Position numbers and translations under genes: made by a program. From positions 78,348 to 142,347 of the forward strand of contig JADNYJ010000105.1 in NCBI GenBank assembly GCA_015501075.1: 64,000 nucleotides of DNA, in the 5' to 3' direction. Of this stretch, positions 34,441 through 46,708 are shown in pieces (positions within the stretch are counted from its first letter, which is position 1; every line of letters begins with the position of its first letter). The notes beneath the pieces were generated by a model. The model ran no database searches, was not told the origin of the DNA, and saw only the letters and a program-made list of their open reading frames with translations. This DNA comes from Gymnopilus junonius. Lineage: Eukaryota > Basidiomycota > Agaricomycetes > Agaricales > Galerinaceae.

Positions 34441-36001
34441 TAGATTTATAGTGTCAAGGTTACTAAAACATTTTGTTGTAAATATAAGAACTTCAAAAAT
34501 CTTGAAAAGAACAAGTGGGCAAACTCTGGGGGATGCAATGGAGAGATTCATCCAAATGGGCTCTTTAAATAATTGATCACTATTACCACTCATCCTACCA
34601 CATTATAATTTCATATCAACATACCTATACTTATTGGACATTATAAGACTCAACTCAACCTCATCAATCTCACATTCTCATGTATGCTTTTACCCTTTTA
34701 TCTTATCTACTTGGGCTTCTACCTAGGACACAATTGACAGAGTCATTGCTGTTCTCTTGTCTATCAACTTCCTCACCTTTTTCCCTATCCAGACCTTCCA
34801 GATACTTTTCAAAGCAAAAGACCATGGTTATGGGAGGCCAAGACCTTAGTCTGAATATTGACAATGTTCAATCTACTGCATGGTATAGTAGTGTGATTGT
34901 TTAGGCTTGCTCTGAGTCCATAATGCTGTAATACTGTCTTCTGATCCTTACTTTATGCTGGTGCAGCACAACAGATAGGAAATACAAAGCAGGCCACAGT
35001 AATGAGCATTTATAATAAAGCCAGTGATTTGTGAGAGTCAAAAAGAGTTAATCCGATGCCATATCATGCTAAGTTCTAATATGTCATTGCATCTTGCATA
35101 GCATCCACTCAAATATGCCCAAGCAAGAGTAGTATGCAGACTGAGATAGAAATTGTAAACAAGTCCATAAACACTGACATATGGGTAATGTGATGCTTGC
35201 ACATAAAAATGAGGCCCTAAAAGATATACTATTGTTCAAAAGAAATTGAGAATTAAGAGGTAAATGTTGCAGACCTGAATGAATTGATCAAATGCTTCAA
35301 GAACTTCACTGACAAAAAAAAGTTGATTGTGGTAAATGAAATGGGTGAAGCATCAACATAACAATTAATGCCATATTATCAGGCAAAGGAAGTACATCCA
35401 ACAGGTGAACAGTCTTGTTTCTTGAGTCAGCAAGGAGCTCTGGCAGGTTCAAAAAACTCAAAATGGGAATGTCTTGGTCAAGGTTTACTCATTTCAGCAT
35501 GACTTTGGTGCCATCTCAAATCCTCACTGCATCCAGGAGCTTATACAAGCTTAAATCATGTCAAATTTTAATCCACAGTTATCTTGAAAATCACTCACTG
35601 ACAGAGGCCTTTCATCTTCATAACCATGCTCAGGAGGATGAGGGCCTGGGTAGACTGCAACTCCGATTGTCATGAAGGAGTCCAATTTGAATCAACTAAT
35701 CAAGGCTGGGGAGTAGCTCGTAACCTTTGGCCAATATAAAAGGTTGTAGATTCACCCAGGTATAGTTCAAGCTCATGGATAGGGCTTTGCATATGAGGAT
35801 ATGTGGTGAGGGTGAGCGTAGTTATTGAATCATGTTTCAAAAATCGTTGTGAAATTCAACCAGCGTCCCATCAGTTACTCAAAAAAGACGCTTATATCAT
35901 CAGGCTGACTAAGTACGGGAGACTAAAGCTTTCCGGGCCGCGAAGCGTTGCCGCTTTTGGAACAAGAAAGAAATTTTGCCGAGTTTGGCAGTGTGACGGT
36001 C
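34441..36001. other. Gene-free stretch right of the hAT-like element
   Basis: AT-rich, with no coding frame of note. The DNA flanking the hAT-like element on both sides is similar in texture and may be an older element that was its landing site. The last part holds the promoter of the NOC4 copy. Confidence 0.4.
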
Positions 36002-38229
36002 ATGGCTCCCTCTCTTCATTCTCTACCTCCGCCCTCAAAGAAGAGAAAGACATCCAAAGAGGATTATTCTTCGAGAATTAAACAACTCGAAGAGGAACTT
36101 ACCGATGCAGCCGCAAAAAATACTTCTTTAAATCCACTCGCAGACTTGCTGGCTCTCGCATACGACGCTGAAGATCCTCATGACACATCGAAGGCAATCT
36201 ATGCGCTTTACAGAGTATTTGTTATCATTATCTCAAACAATAAAACTGATATTAGTGGAGATGAGGCTGCAAAAGTTGTAAAGGCTTGGATTTGGGACCG
36301 TTTGCAGGTATATGTCGACTTCTTAGGCAGCCTTCTGCAGGACAATGAGAAGTTCCTCCGGGTGAGTGTACTCTCCTTCTTCCCTGGTGGCTGTAAGCTT
36401 AACGTTAGTATACAATAGACTTCAGCTTTGCAGATTTTGTTCTCACTTCAAAAGCACTTGTCCACCTCGTCCACCAGGTCTTCACATCCGACAAAACCTC
36501 GGCCGCAATTCCACACCTCTCACTTCCGAAAGATAGTATCGTCACTTTTGCTGTGTCCCCGATCGCAGAGGCACTCTTCAACCCCCAAGCAAGATGGCGC
36601 CTTGATTGACCCTGATGTCCTAAACTTGTTCTATGATACTTGGTTCAGTGTCCACGGTGACATTCGGTGGTTCTTTCTTCGTGACTCTGCGTACGTATTT
36701 GAATACCTCTCTGTTAACTGTTGTTCATCCTTTCTTACGCAGGACGCTATTAAATACCCACTCACCTACCGACTATCCAATCTTCCAGTGAACCTCCTTT
36801 CCATTCTCGAACGTATGTCCACCTTCCCCACTGAACAGAGCGAACTAAACGCTTGGTGGGTCGAAGAACTCGGAGCAAAGCCTCCGAAGCCAAAAGAATT
36901 TAAAAAAGGCACCAACAGATGGAGATTCTTCAGAGGACGAGGAGGAAAATGTCAAGGCGGGCGATGAGGACGACGACTGGAGAAAATTCTTTGATGAACC
37001 AGCAAAGACGGCTGATGGAAAAACGAAAAGCTCCTCTGCCCGATTACATCAATTGACAATTCACCAATCCTTGCATTCTCTTCCGTCGCACAAGGCCGTT
37101 TTTACAAGAGCATGGCTCACCTTACTTCCCTGCCTCTCAACCAACGGGAGTGTAGAGAAAAATACGACGAGAGCGCTGAACTTGATGCATCGCGGGGTTT
37201 TACCACATCTGACAAGGCCCATTCTCGTCATGGATTGGATCGGTGCATGTGTTGATATGGGTACGCTACTTGATGATTTATTTTATGTTTTGTTTGCTGA
37301 TACATTACGTTCCTCCAAAAGGCGGGTCCGTGCTTACTGGCATTGAACGCGTTATTTATGCTCATGAAGGAGTACAATCTGTATGGTCTTTCAACTTTTG
37401 CCATTTCCATTCCGACATCAACCTAGGGACTATCCTTCGTTCTACACGCGTTTGTACGCCTTCCTTGACCGTGACATCCTTCACTCAAGCACCGGTCGCG
37501 ATTTTTCCGTTTAACTGAACTGTTCTGAGTTCAACGTACGCTTCATTTTTCTTTGGAGGGTCATATCTGATTCCATGCTAGACATTTACCTGCTGCTCTC
37601 TTAGCTTCATTCGTCAAGAAACTCTCTAGATTGTCACTTACAGCACCACCGGCTGCCATCGTAATGGTCATTCCATTTACATACAACATCCTCAAAAGAC
37701 ACCCGCTCTGATGGTCATGATTCACCGAGCTGACGTTGACGACTCGAATGGTAATTTACCCACCTCATTTCGCAGCCTACCTTGCTCATCAGTTCTTGTT
37801 AGACTCTTTCTTGCCCGATGAGAGAAACCCCGTAGAAACTCATGCCATAGACAGCTCTCTTTGGGAGCTTCTCTCCCACACGTCACATTATCACGCTCCT
37901 GTCTCAACGATGTGCAAGATTTTCTCGGAGCCGTTCACAAAACCGGGTTATGCTATGGAGGATTTCCTGGATCATACATACAACACTGTAAGCCAAGTCT
38001 CCTTTCTACATTTTTCCATGTATTGCTTGTCCATGGAGCTCATGCTGTTGGTCTCTTGCAGCTTTTTGAAACTGAGGTCAACAGGAAGATCAAGCGCGAG
38101 CCCGCGTTAGCTATGGAGTCGAGTGTAAATGTATTTGCGCAGAGTCGAGAGCAAGATGGTTCGGAGGATTTGTCGTCGGTGGTTGGTACACAGCGAGATT
38201 TCATAAACGAGCTTTGGGCGTTTGCTTGA
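36002..38229 (+). pseudogene. NOC4: NOC4 (nucleolar complex protein 4), frame-disrupted copy
   Basis: The CBF/Mak21 family protein Noc4 exports and matures the 40S subunit. Exon 1 (36002-36361) and exon 2 (36419-36690) read well (SRIKQLEEELTDAAAK; ILFSLQKHLSTSS; FYDTWFSVHGDIRWFFLRDS). After 36743 the family sequence continues but changes frame at least six times: near 36777, in the A run 36902-36907, and near 37332, 37484, 37525 and 37704. Conserved pieces on either side include SELNAWWVEELG, RAWLTLLPCLS, LLALNALFMLMKEYN, YPSFYTRLYAFLDRD and DSSLWELLSHTSHYHAPVST. Last exons 37803-37987 and 38062-38229 are clean and end INELWAFA. Most lesions look like single-base losses in short homopolymers. 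Confidence 0.85.
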
Positions 38230-38792
38230 GGCTACGTATTCGATACATGGGCGTGCATAAGTGCTGGTGGTGCTAATTTACCTCTCAACTGCCTGCTTTG
38301 TAACAACATTGGCGCGTTTTCTAATGGCGTTCACAATCAACTTGCCTTACGTTCAGACCTTGCGAATTCGGTGTATGGCAAGTTAAACTCGCAGATGACT
38401 GGACACTTATGTGGCAGCCTAAAGGCTTATTTGACGTGCACTTAAACTTGGAATATAGCAGTTTCTGTCCAACTCTACTGATTGTCCTTTGAAGTTTCGC
38501 TAGCCCTCTAGGCTGCCCCCTGCTCTATGTCAGGTGAGAGATGGGAAAGACAGGAAGGCCTTTAGGGACGTGCATAACGTTGAGGTGCTGAGCTGGACCT
38601 GCAAGGGGGACAGGAGTTGAACCCAACTGGTTCAAAAGGCACTGCCCAGCAGGGAATCACGAACTTTGTAAAGTGCCTCATCCTTTTCCAAATGTATATC
38701 AAGCGGAAATATGCCAGCAATAACCCGTGTATGAATACATATGTTAAATACAACTCAAAAGTGAATTTGAAAGATTGATAGTCCATGTCCAT
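38230..38792. other. Convergent intergenic stretch, no gene seen
   Basis: Between the NOC4 stop and the GH47 stop. A tract near 38570-38650 faintly resembles a tRNA T-arm but does not fold into a cloverleaf. Presumably 3' UTRs. Confidence 0.4.
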
Positions 38793-41406
38793 TTATACCG
38801 ATCGTCTGACCTGTGAAGGAACCTTAACACCTTGAGGTTGCTTGGCACTAGGACTAACGGCGGGCAAGGGAGGGCCGGTCTTGAGTTTGAAAGTACCGTT
38901 CGGTGGCAAGACCTTGCCACTTCCATATACCGGTTTGGCTGGAGGTGCGATGAAGGGATGTGCCTCAGTGTTAAAGATAACTACATAAAAATAGGACGAG
39001 ACGGTCAGATAAAAGGAGACCAAGGTGACGAAAGCGGAGCTTACACTTGTCCAGACTGATACGGTTAGGGTCATCGAAAGTGAGGTACCTGGAGGAACAA
39101 TGCGTGGTGTGAGCCGCTTTTGATACCAGCAAAAACAAAGACAACGAGGGACTGACAAGTATTTCAAGACCTCGGCAAACCAGAAACTCGGTGTATCATC
39201 TATCTTGCTCGTATTGGGGTCGTTGATATCATTGATGCCCGCAAAGCCGGTGGACGTCTTCAAGAACTTATTGAAACTGTTAATAGCACTGGCAGCGCGA
39301 TCAAGGTATTTTTGGTCGCCAGTCGCACGATAAGCATAGAAGTTGGATTCAAGGACCTCGGGGCGGTTGATGTAGTCAGACCCAGTGATGTAGTAGCCAT
39401 GCTCATTGTAGAATGCCAGCTGTTCAGCGGAAATCGAGCTGCCTGTGAAGTTGCCGTCGGATGAGATGAAGGCGAATGTTTCGGGACCAATGCCAGTCCT
39501 AAAATATTCCGCGTTAAGCCGCGGGTTGGGACTTAGTCTTGTAGAGAGTATGCTCACGCGTCTCCTGCATAGGTATTCCAGCAGGCATCAACCAAGTCAA
39601 GGCCAACATTGAAAATCGTTTGGTTATTCAAGAGACTCCCAGCTGTTGTTGCGGGAAGTGAGAAAAACTGGGGTCAGAGAAAAAGTTCTAGATCGCTTAC
39701 CGAACAACCAATTTCCACCATAGTAGCAGGCCAAGTGAGAGCCCTCATGGAAGATCGTACCTTCTTCAAAGTCGGCCAGGTAAACGAAGTTCCCGACGGT
39801 TGAGGTCTGGAATATCAATACTTAGCGGACCGGTAGGAAAGATATAAGTGAAAAGGACTTACACGGCGCAAAAACTTGATCGAAGAGTCTGCAGCAGTGT
39901 GCCACGTGTCCGCAAATAAATTATCATTTGTATTCGAGAGACGGGCGAATTTGATGAGGTATTCAAAATAACTGTCAGATCCCCCTCCCCATGACTGTTC
40001 AGCGTGAGTCTCTCAACCAGCGAGAAAGTTGATAATGAAGCTCACGACAAAATCTCCGACAAAATCTCCAGAAGAAGGATCAATCCCTTGAGCAGCCAAA
40101 CCTAATGCATAGTCCGGTTAGAAATGAAGTCTGGCAATGTCGACGGACCGACACTCGTGAGAGACCACTCACCTGGCAGTGGGGCTGCCTAGATAAAGCG
40201 ACGGTTTTAGCTCGGCTGTAACGGGAGAAGAGGTATTTTGAAGCACACCAAGTTCGCGATGTGAGTGACGGATTTAACCGCCAAATCAGCGTAGGTCTGG
40301 TTTCCTGTGTGCTTTGAGAGGGTTGCGAACTCGAGAGTAAGCTTAAAGAGCAAAGATCAGGAAGTGGAGATCATTAAAAGCGAAAAACTGACTGTTCCAG
40401 CTTCTGCGATATTCGACTGGCAGAGAATTCAGAAATAGATGTGAGAAAGAGCTGCACCAGAAATAGTGCACAAACTCACAGTAGAGATTTGGGGAGAGTT
40501 GGTCGAAAAATCAAGTTCGCCGAATGGGACATCGTTTGACTGAGAAGTGGGAAATGGGATCAGTTGGCGGAACCACAGCCAGAGAAGATACGTACCCCAA
40601 CCCAAGCAAAAGTCAACTTGTCACCGACTTCCTTAGCTTTGGCAAGCAAAGCAGGGAACTTCTGACCGCTGAGCTCGTATGCACTCAGGAGTCCTCCAAC
40701 ATAACGGATAGTCGTTTCAAAGACACTAAGAAGGCGTCCAGTCAGTTGTAATTCACAAGCATATAGATCTGGCCGCCTCTGGCACACCTGACCGTGTCCG
40801 GGGTTTGCGAAACACTGAAATCGATGTGGCTAGAGAAGTTTACTGCCTCCAGGAAAAGATCCTGCACGATAACGGCAGTTAGTCACGTAAATACACGACG
40901 CTGGCATCACAGATGTGGAGCTTACATCCAATCCCATCAGGAACTAGAATTTAGGACTCAGAAGACATCGAGAGCACAAAGCTAATCAAATACCAAAGTG
41001 TCCAAAGCATCGACAATCGAGGCACCTAGCTCCTATGGTGAACGTTGTAAAGAGTTCAATGTTGATGATGCATACCCCAGCCATTACGCCCATCAGAGAA
41101 ACCTGGTCGAAATCATTCAATGCACAATTACAAAACGATTGCAAAGAAGCTACGAACTTTGACTGAGTGGGGAGAGATCGTCATGGCCAAATGCAAACTC
41201 TCTGTAAAGCAGGATTGAATAAAAGTGTTTCTGCATTTCATATTTCTTCACCTGTAAGCCTGGTAACTTTCGTTGAAAATTTGTACAACAGCTTCTTGAT
41301 GGACACGAGCAGACGGGGGGAGAACAATGGACGGGTTCTGGACTGGGCCTGCGAGAGCTGTACCAAGGAGAGCTAGAGAGATGCTGAGGCGTACAATGGA
41401 CGGCAT
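38793..41406 (-). CDS. Secreted class I alpha-1,2-mannosidase, GH47
   Basis: Eighteen exons sum to 541 aa: 41406-41252, 41201-41158, 41102-41076, 41025-40994, 40943-40926, 40861-40788, 40725-40596, 40539-40480, 40416-40393, 40341-40249, 40188-40173, 40101-40046, 39994-39863, 39806-39701, 39642-39558, 39498-39157, 39088-39045 and 38980-38793. A signal peptide ([20 protein letters not shown]) is followed by GH47 blocks: [98 protein letters not shown] and FNTEAHPF. These carry the family's acidic and calcium-binding residues, which are not listed one by one. It trims mannose from N-glycans in the secretory path or outside the cell. Four exons are 16-27 nt long. Confidence 0.96.
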
Positions 41407-42433
41407 AGTAAATGCTTAACCTCTAGCCGTGAAAGGGTAAATGGACAAGAAGTTGGGGGTCATTTTGTATGAAAGGCCTGTCTTTTATGCATTTGAACAC
41501 TTGCACTACAATTGAAATTCAAATAATGTATGGCACGATATTAAGTAACGCACCGATAGAAGTTCCAGGGCAGGGGCACGAACCGATCTTTCAACTAAAA
41601 TAGCTTCCGTTGGTGCTAGAAAAAGAATGTTCGATCGTCTAGCAGTCGGGTGCGTGTAGAATTTTCATTGGGCGGGTCCTTCAGTTCGCAGCGTCGACAG
41701 AGTGACGCGTCATCTTACAAATGACAATTTGAAAATATAGTGGCATGCGAAAAGAACAAGAAAAGCTTGTGACACGATGGGACTGGTGATACAGCAGTGA
41801 CAGAGAGCTTTGAGCTTGAGAGTGTGATAGGAAGCCTGTTTAATCGCGAGTCTTTGATTCCCCTTCGCATGAAAACACATCCCGTGATTGATAGAAGAGA
41901 GGCGGGACGCGTGGCCGGTATTGTAAAGAAGCTCGGAACCATCCCGTCCATGAATCGGATGTAGGGCGATCACGATGAGATGCCTTCGCCCTTATATTCA
42001 TACAAAGCAAAAAGGACTCTTTAAAGTCTCCCTCTTAGCCTGTCGATCGGGAATAAGTAGACGAGAATACATGGCAAAAATATATCACACTTAGTATGCA
42101 TTGCGCTGGAGTTTCTTATACCTTTTCAGCCATAGTCATCACAAGTGGAAAGTGCGACAGATACCCCCAAGCTTATTTTAGTTGATCCCACCTGAGATAA
42201 CCTGAAGAATTCTGTATTAGACACTGAAACTTGCATGACATGTATAAATTTTAATTAAGACACTCAAGACTCCAGTATCCAGTGCTTGAGCAGTGGAGAG
42301 GGGCCGGGGGCTAGGCAGCAGCTGAGATGGAGATGGATTGGTGTAGTCCTACGGCAAACAGGCCCGACGTGTAGCTAATCTACGGGATCACGTGCAATGA
42401 TCAGATAGTGCCTATCTCCCTATTCCAGCAGTC
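41407..42433. other. Gene-free stretch upstream of GH47
   Basis: The first few hundred bases should hold the GH47 promoter. Beyond that I see only short ORFs and repeat-like texture, with no defined element ends. Confidence 0.45.
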
Positions 42434-42538
42434 ATCACACGGGGGGCAAGCGGCTGTCCAATTGGCTCAAAATGAGCATTTTGTAATATAAAAGTGCTCA
42501 TTTTGGGCCGTTTGGACAGTTGCTTGCCCGTCGTGTCA
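42434..42538. mobile_element. Hairpin MITE, about 105 bp
   Basis: Two arms of about 49 bp (42434-42482 and 42490-42538) are nearly complementary around a short GTAATATA loop. Arm ends read CACGGGGGGCAAGC and the reverse complement of ACGACGGGCAAGC. The core contains CAAAATGAGCA against TGCTCATTTTG. No clear target duplication is visible. It would fold into one long hairpin if transcribed. Confidence 0.8.
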
Positions 42539-43181
42539 ATGATTGAAGGTGCAGCTGCAATGACATGGAATGACAATGGTTAGAAAGACTCTAGCAAGTT
42601 GCTGGCAAATAAAGGAGAAAAATAAAAAAATTTGCTGACCTTGATCATGGCAGGTTGGTCCCCCTTGCCTTTCTGTCAGTTGTATCTGGAGAGATCTGGT
42701 GACAAATGCGATCCTGTGGTGACACTATGATAACCCGAGTGAAGGAAAGAAACAAGAATAGAGTCCTGACAGGACTCGGAGCCTCAACTTCTTCACCTAT
42801 AAATAGCACAGAGGGATGTTTGTACCTGTAAAATTTAAATGTCAGTAAGAGTGTTGAACTGCCACATGAAGTACTACATAAAATGTTAGTAAGAAACCAG
42901 ATAGAGCAGTCAGAAGACTCTCATCTAGACCAAGGTCCTAAAGAGAAGCAGCACCGGAGGAATGGGGATAGTAGCCACTGAGTTCTTTACTGATCTCCTA
43001 GTCTCATGCACATTTTCAGAGATTTATGGTGTATCCAAGTTGGTCGTGGGATTAACAAGATAGGCATTTTAATAGTGAGAATTATTATACAGCAGATGGA
43101 GATAACCTAATGATTTGAAGGGAGCAGTCGTAGCATCATTATATGGATAACTAGACAAGAACAGGACACCTTCAAAGTTTA
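42539..43181. other. Gene-free stretch, possible LTR-like remnant
   Basis: A TATAAATA box-like motif sits near 42797 after a small inverted repeat (GAGTCCTGACAGGACTC). This is promoter-like, but there is no partner LTR or coding domain in view, so I make no element call. Confidence 0.3.
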
Positions 43182-46100
43182 TTATAATGGGATCTCAGGA
43201 CCGCGGAAGCAAAATATATCTTCATCCCGAATCTCCTCTATTTGGTGCCTGGAAGGAAACAATGGTATGTCAGCATCGCAGCACAGAGTACATAAGCCGG
43301 GAAACTCACTTCGCCTTCAAGTGTGATCTCATTCCGTTGAAATTAAACAACGGTGGGGGCTTCTCCAACGGGCCTTCAATTCCAAGATCGTGCATATGAT
43401 GTATGATAGCTGACAGTTCAATAAGCTCCGGCTTGTTTCCACCGCGGGGAACTAAAGGGAGAGGAGGATTTTGAGCACTGGTCTGTTCAGCTGCCTGATT
43501 CGAATCTGAATCGCCATTCCCAAGAGCTGGACTTGAAGAGGCAGCAGCAGCAGCGGCGGCTTCGGTGGACTGCTTTTGTCTAAGGCAGTGTCGACATCCA
43601 TAATTATTCTTATCGATCTCTTTTTTCCCAGCAGCAGTATATGACAGGGGGCCAAGAAGCTTCTGCACAAGACCGTGATGATAAGGAAATACTCCGCAGC
43701 AAGTTAAAATGTCCTCCGAAGCAAACGAGACTTTCATATTGTCGTGCCTGTGGCTGTGTCCAATCTACAGAATGTTTTAAGGAGAGGACAAGAAAAACTC
43801 GAAAAACAGAACATACGAGGCTTCTGGAGTCCAAGACCATACAAGGTTCACAGGACATGCATACGACAGCGAGGCCGACTGTCAGTAAATAGTTGCCTGC
43901 TTGACGATCTTCAGCATGTTCAAGCGCCGCGACGCTCGCCCTCAAAACATTGATCGCCTAGATATGTCAAGTAAATCTCACTGCTAAGTTCAGATGAAAA
44001 AGCAATCGTCGACACCGACCTTTTCGTCCTTGACGAAATTAGCAGCGTCCCAAATCACCTTCTTTCCCGTCCTCAACCTGCCCTTCTCTTTATTACCAAC
44101 TACGCACTCATGCAAGCATGCGCCAGCGAAGTCCATGCACCCGTCCATTCGATACTTTTGCTCCACACAACCGCATCTCTTGCAGAAGAACCGGCCAGTG
44201 ACCCTTTCGACGGGATGCAAGATATTCTTGCTTGCATTCTTCCAATTTTGTGGGAAGCCCAGTACAAGGCCCAAATCGACTTTCGCTTTGTCCACCCACT
44301 TCTTCAATTGGCTGGCAAGAAGCTCCTTCATAACCTTATCGTTTTGCAGAGTCTCTGAGACAGAGACGACAGTTTTCCCGCGCTCTGCGGATTGAAGCAT
44401 TTCGATTACGGGCAACTTTCGGAAGGTCGGGAGCGACGGCATATAAGGGTACGCCTTGGTTGAACGGAGACGGTTGTAGACTGTCTCGACCTCCCCACGG
44501 TTTTTCATAAGCGAAATTTCAGCGCTACGCCTTTCCCGTTTGTCGGCAAGCGCAAGAAGCTGAGCTTCAATTTGCTCCTGCATGACTTGGACGTCTGAAA
44601 GTCAGGTCAGAAATACAATCTAAAAAGAGGTGAGGGGACACCACGTACCAACTTCGCTAATTTTTTCAATCAACTTTGTTTTGCGTAATTGATAAGGACC
44701 GTAGACGGTATTGTTAAGATCATCATATTCCCAACCATAAGATGATGCAATTTCTTGCTCCTGACGTGGAAAAATACCATCAGAAAGACTCGACAGTGAA
44801 CCTGTTAAATTTTCACTTACAAAGTTAAGTTATTCTCCTTCGTGCGGTTCAGCTCTTGCACTCTGTGCTTGTTCCACTTGTGAATCTCGACACAGAACTG
44901 AAATGAAAAAAAGCTGCTTGAACCAAGTTCTGCCACATCTAGAGAAGGAAAACAAACCTTCATCCATTGCTCGTTACGCTTTTTAGTTTGTCCAAATTTC
45001 TGCAACAAAAGGAGTAAATGAATGCATGACAAGGCGTCTATGAATTGGAAGGTACCTCTTGATCTACGATTCCCGGAAGACACATGGCTTGAACGGCAAT
45101 GACTTGTTCTGCACGAGCAAAGTACATAGCCAAGTCGGGCCCTGATTTCACCAAAGAAGCAAGCATTAGCCTTGACACCTATTTTCCAACATACGAGATG
45201 AAAGGACTTGCACGTTGCGTTTCCAACAAACACCCGGCCTAAAAAAGGGTTATATTCATTGTATTTACAACCAAATAGACGGATTAAATACCCACCCGCC
45301 AAGAAAGGTCCTTCATTCGTGGGCACGAGTTCATACACCCTATCGATAGCAGGTATCCCCTGACGGAACATTCGAGTGAACTTGATCGATTTTCTGGAAA
45401 AATTTAAGGAAAATGCGATCAAATCAGTTCGAAATTCGACCGAATGATAAATGCATACGTAGAATTACTACATCGGGGCTACATTATAACATTTTTAAGA
45501 TTCAGTTATCCAATAAAAGCAGGAAATACTCACATCCTTGCAAATTCTTGCTCTTAGCGCAAAAGAAGCGTAGGATAACGACGTCTCTTTACCACAAAAC
45601 TACGATGAGTCAGAAAGAAATGCATTATTTAGTAGTTGTGAAGTAGATACCAACATACCTCACACTTGCCGCCATCAAACACAAACGCGGCATAGGCAGC
45701 TTCCCCGAAAAACCCCTTTGGTGGATCTGGGAGTTTCGCTATGAACTTAGTCTCTGTTCTTTCTATCGGGCCCGCATGCCCCAGAGGAAGACTATGTTCC
45801 ACGACTGTATATTCGAAAGTACATCCCGATCCCTTCCGTGCCTCGCGCCATATGAATTGGGCTTCCGAACTCAGAAGGGTCATACAAAGGGCTTTGCAGG
45901 TCCGCGCTACTGCAAGGACGTGCTGGGGTGAGCCTGTTAGAATGAGGATTTCTGCTTGAAGCTCGAGAGGGAGAGTGAGGATGGAGCAGCCTGGGGTTGG
46001 AGCAGATGCAGACTGGGATGCACTAGTATTCGCATTTGCTTCATCGACGACAGCAGAAGCCGGTAGTTGATGGTTGGAATGATCACCAAGGCGCACCCTC

Positions 46101-46708
46101 TTCGCTGGTGGTGCTCCGACGTCTGGAGTTTCACCCGAGCTGGAGGCCGAGGGGGGTGTCTCAGAAGATGGTCCGGAAGGGGAGGCGGAAAGTTGTGGTT
46201 CAGTCGCATCTCCTTCAGAATCGTCGCTCAGCCGACGCCTCTTTGTCAACACAGGAGACCCTCCATCAGCAGGTAAGGGTGTGGCAGTTGTCCTATTTTC
46301 TTGAACGATCTCTTCCTCTGCTCTTGTCCCCCCATCTTCGGCTGCATGCACCGCTTCTCCTGGGGTCTCAAATTCCAGATCGGCTGCAGCAACTGGAGGC
46401 TCTTCAGTGGTTTCTTCAGTTGTACTGGTGTCCACTCTACGTTTCTTGGCTTGTGGTGAGTCGTCATTACCGGATATCGTGGCCTCCAACTCCTCCTTTT
46501 TCACTTCACTTTCTTCGTCTTCATGTCTTTCTTTTCTTTTCCCTATCAATGGAAGGGTATGGCCAGGTGTCGCAGAGGTTTCGGAAGAATGAGCATTTTC
46601 CGAGTTGAGCACTTGGTTCTCTAAGGAGTCTTCCATCTTGACGACGGGATTGTCGTCAGTATTTGTACCTATCAGTGGTGTAATCGGTTCCAACTTGAGA
46701 TGTCGCAT
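43182..46708 (-). CDS. F-box protein with Cys/His zinc-finger-like segments
   Basis: Exon 1 (46708-45659, 350 codons) encodes a long acidic, Ser/Thr/Pro-rich region with several basic KKRR clusters. An F-box follows at about residues 241-290 (LTLPLELQAEILILTGSP, then VARTCKALCMTLL). Exon 2 continues into CEFCGKETSLSY, a CxxC pair. Many short exons follow (FTRMFRQGIPAIDRVYELVP; HKWNKHRVQELNR; KWVDKAKVDLGLVLGFP). Further Cys clusters occur (FFCKRCGCVEQKYRMDGC). The C-terminus has CRHC and SHLKAKH, a possible C2H2 finger. It ends IFCFRGPEIPL at 43182. It should be a substrate adaptor for an SCF ligase; the target is unknown. Not every exon between 45658 and 43950 was resolved. Confidence 0.82.

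Noticed and set aside
38560..38660. tRNA-like T-arm (GGTTCAACTCC on the minus strand)
   Set aside because: No matching acceptor stem, D-arm or anticodon arm can be folded around it.
40046..40069. 12-bp tandem duplication in the GH47 gene (GDFVGDFV)
   Set aside because: Length of the region equals that of other family members, so it is probably not an insertion.
41560..41650. Second tRNA-like stretch (GGTTCGTGCC on the minus strand)
   Set aside because: T-loop is off consensus and no cloverleaf forms.
42700..42900. Possible solo LTR with TATAAATA
   Set aside because: No second LTR, target duplication or retrotransposon coding sequence in the neighbourhood.
45999..46608. 190-aa plus-strand ORF opposite the F-box exon
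   Set aside because: It is the antisense of a long, well-supported coding exon and has no features of its own.
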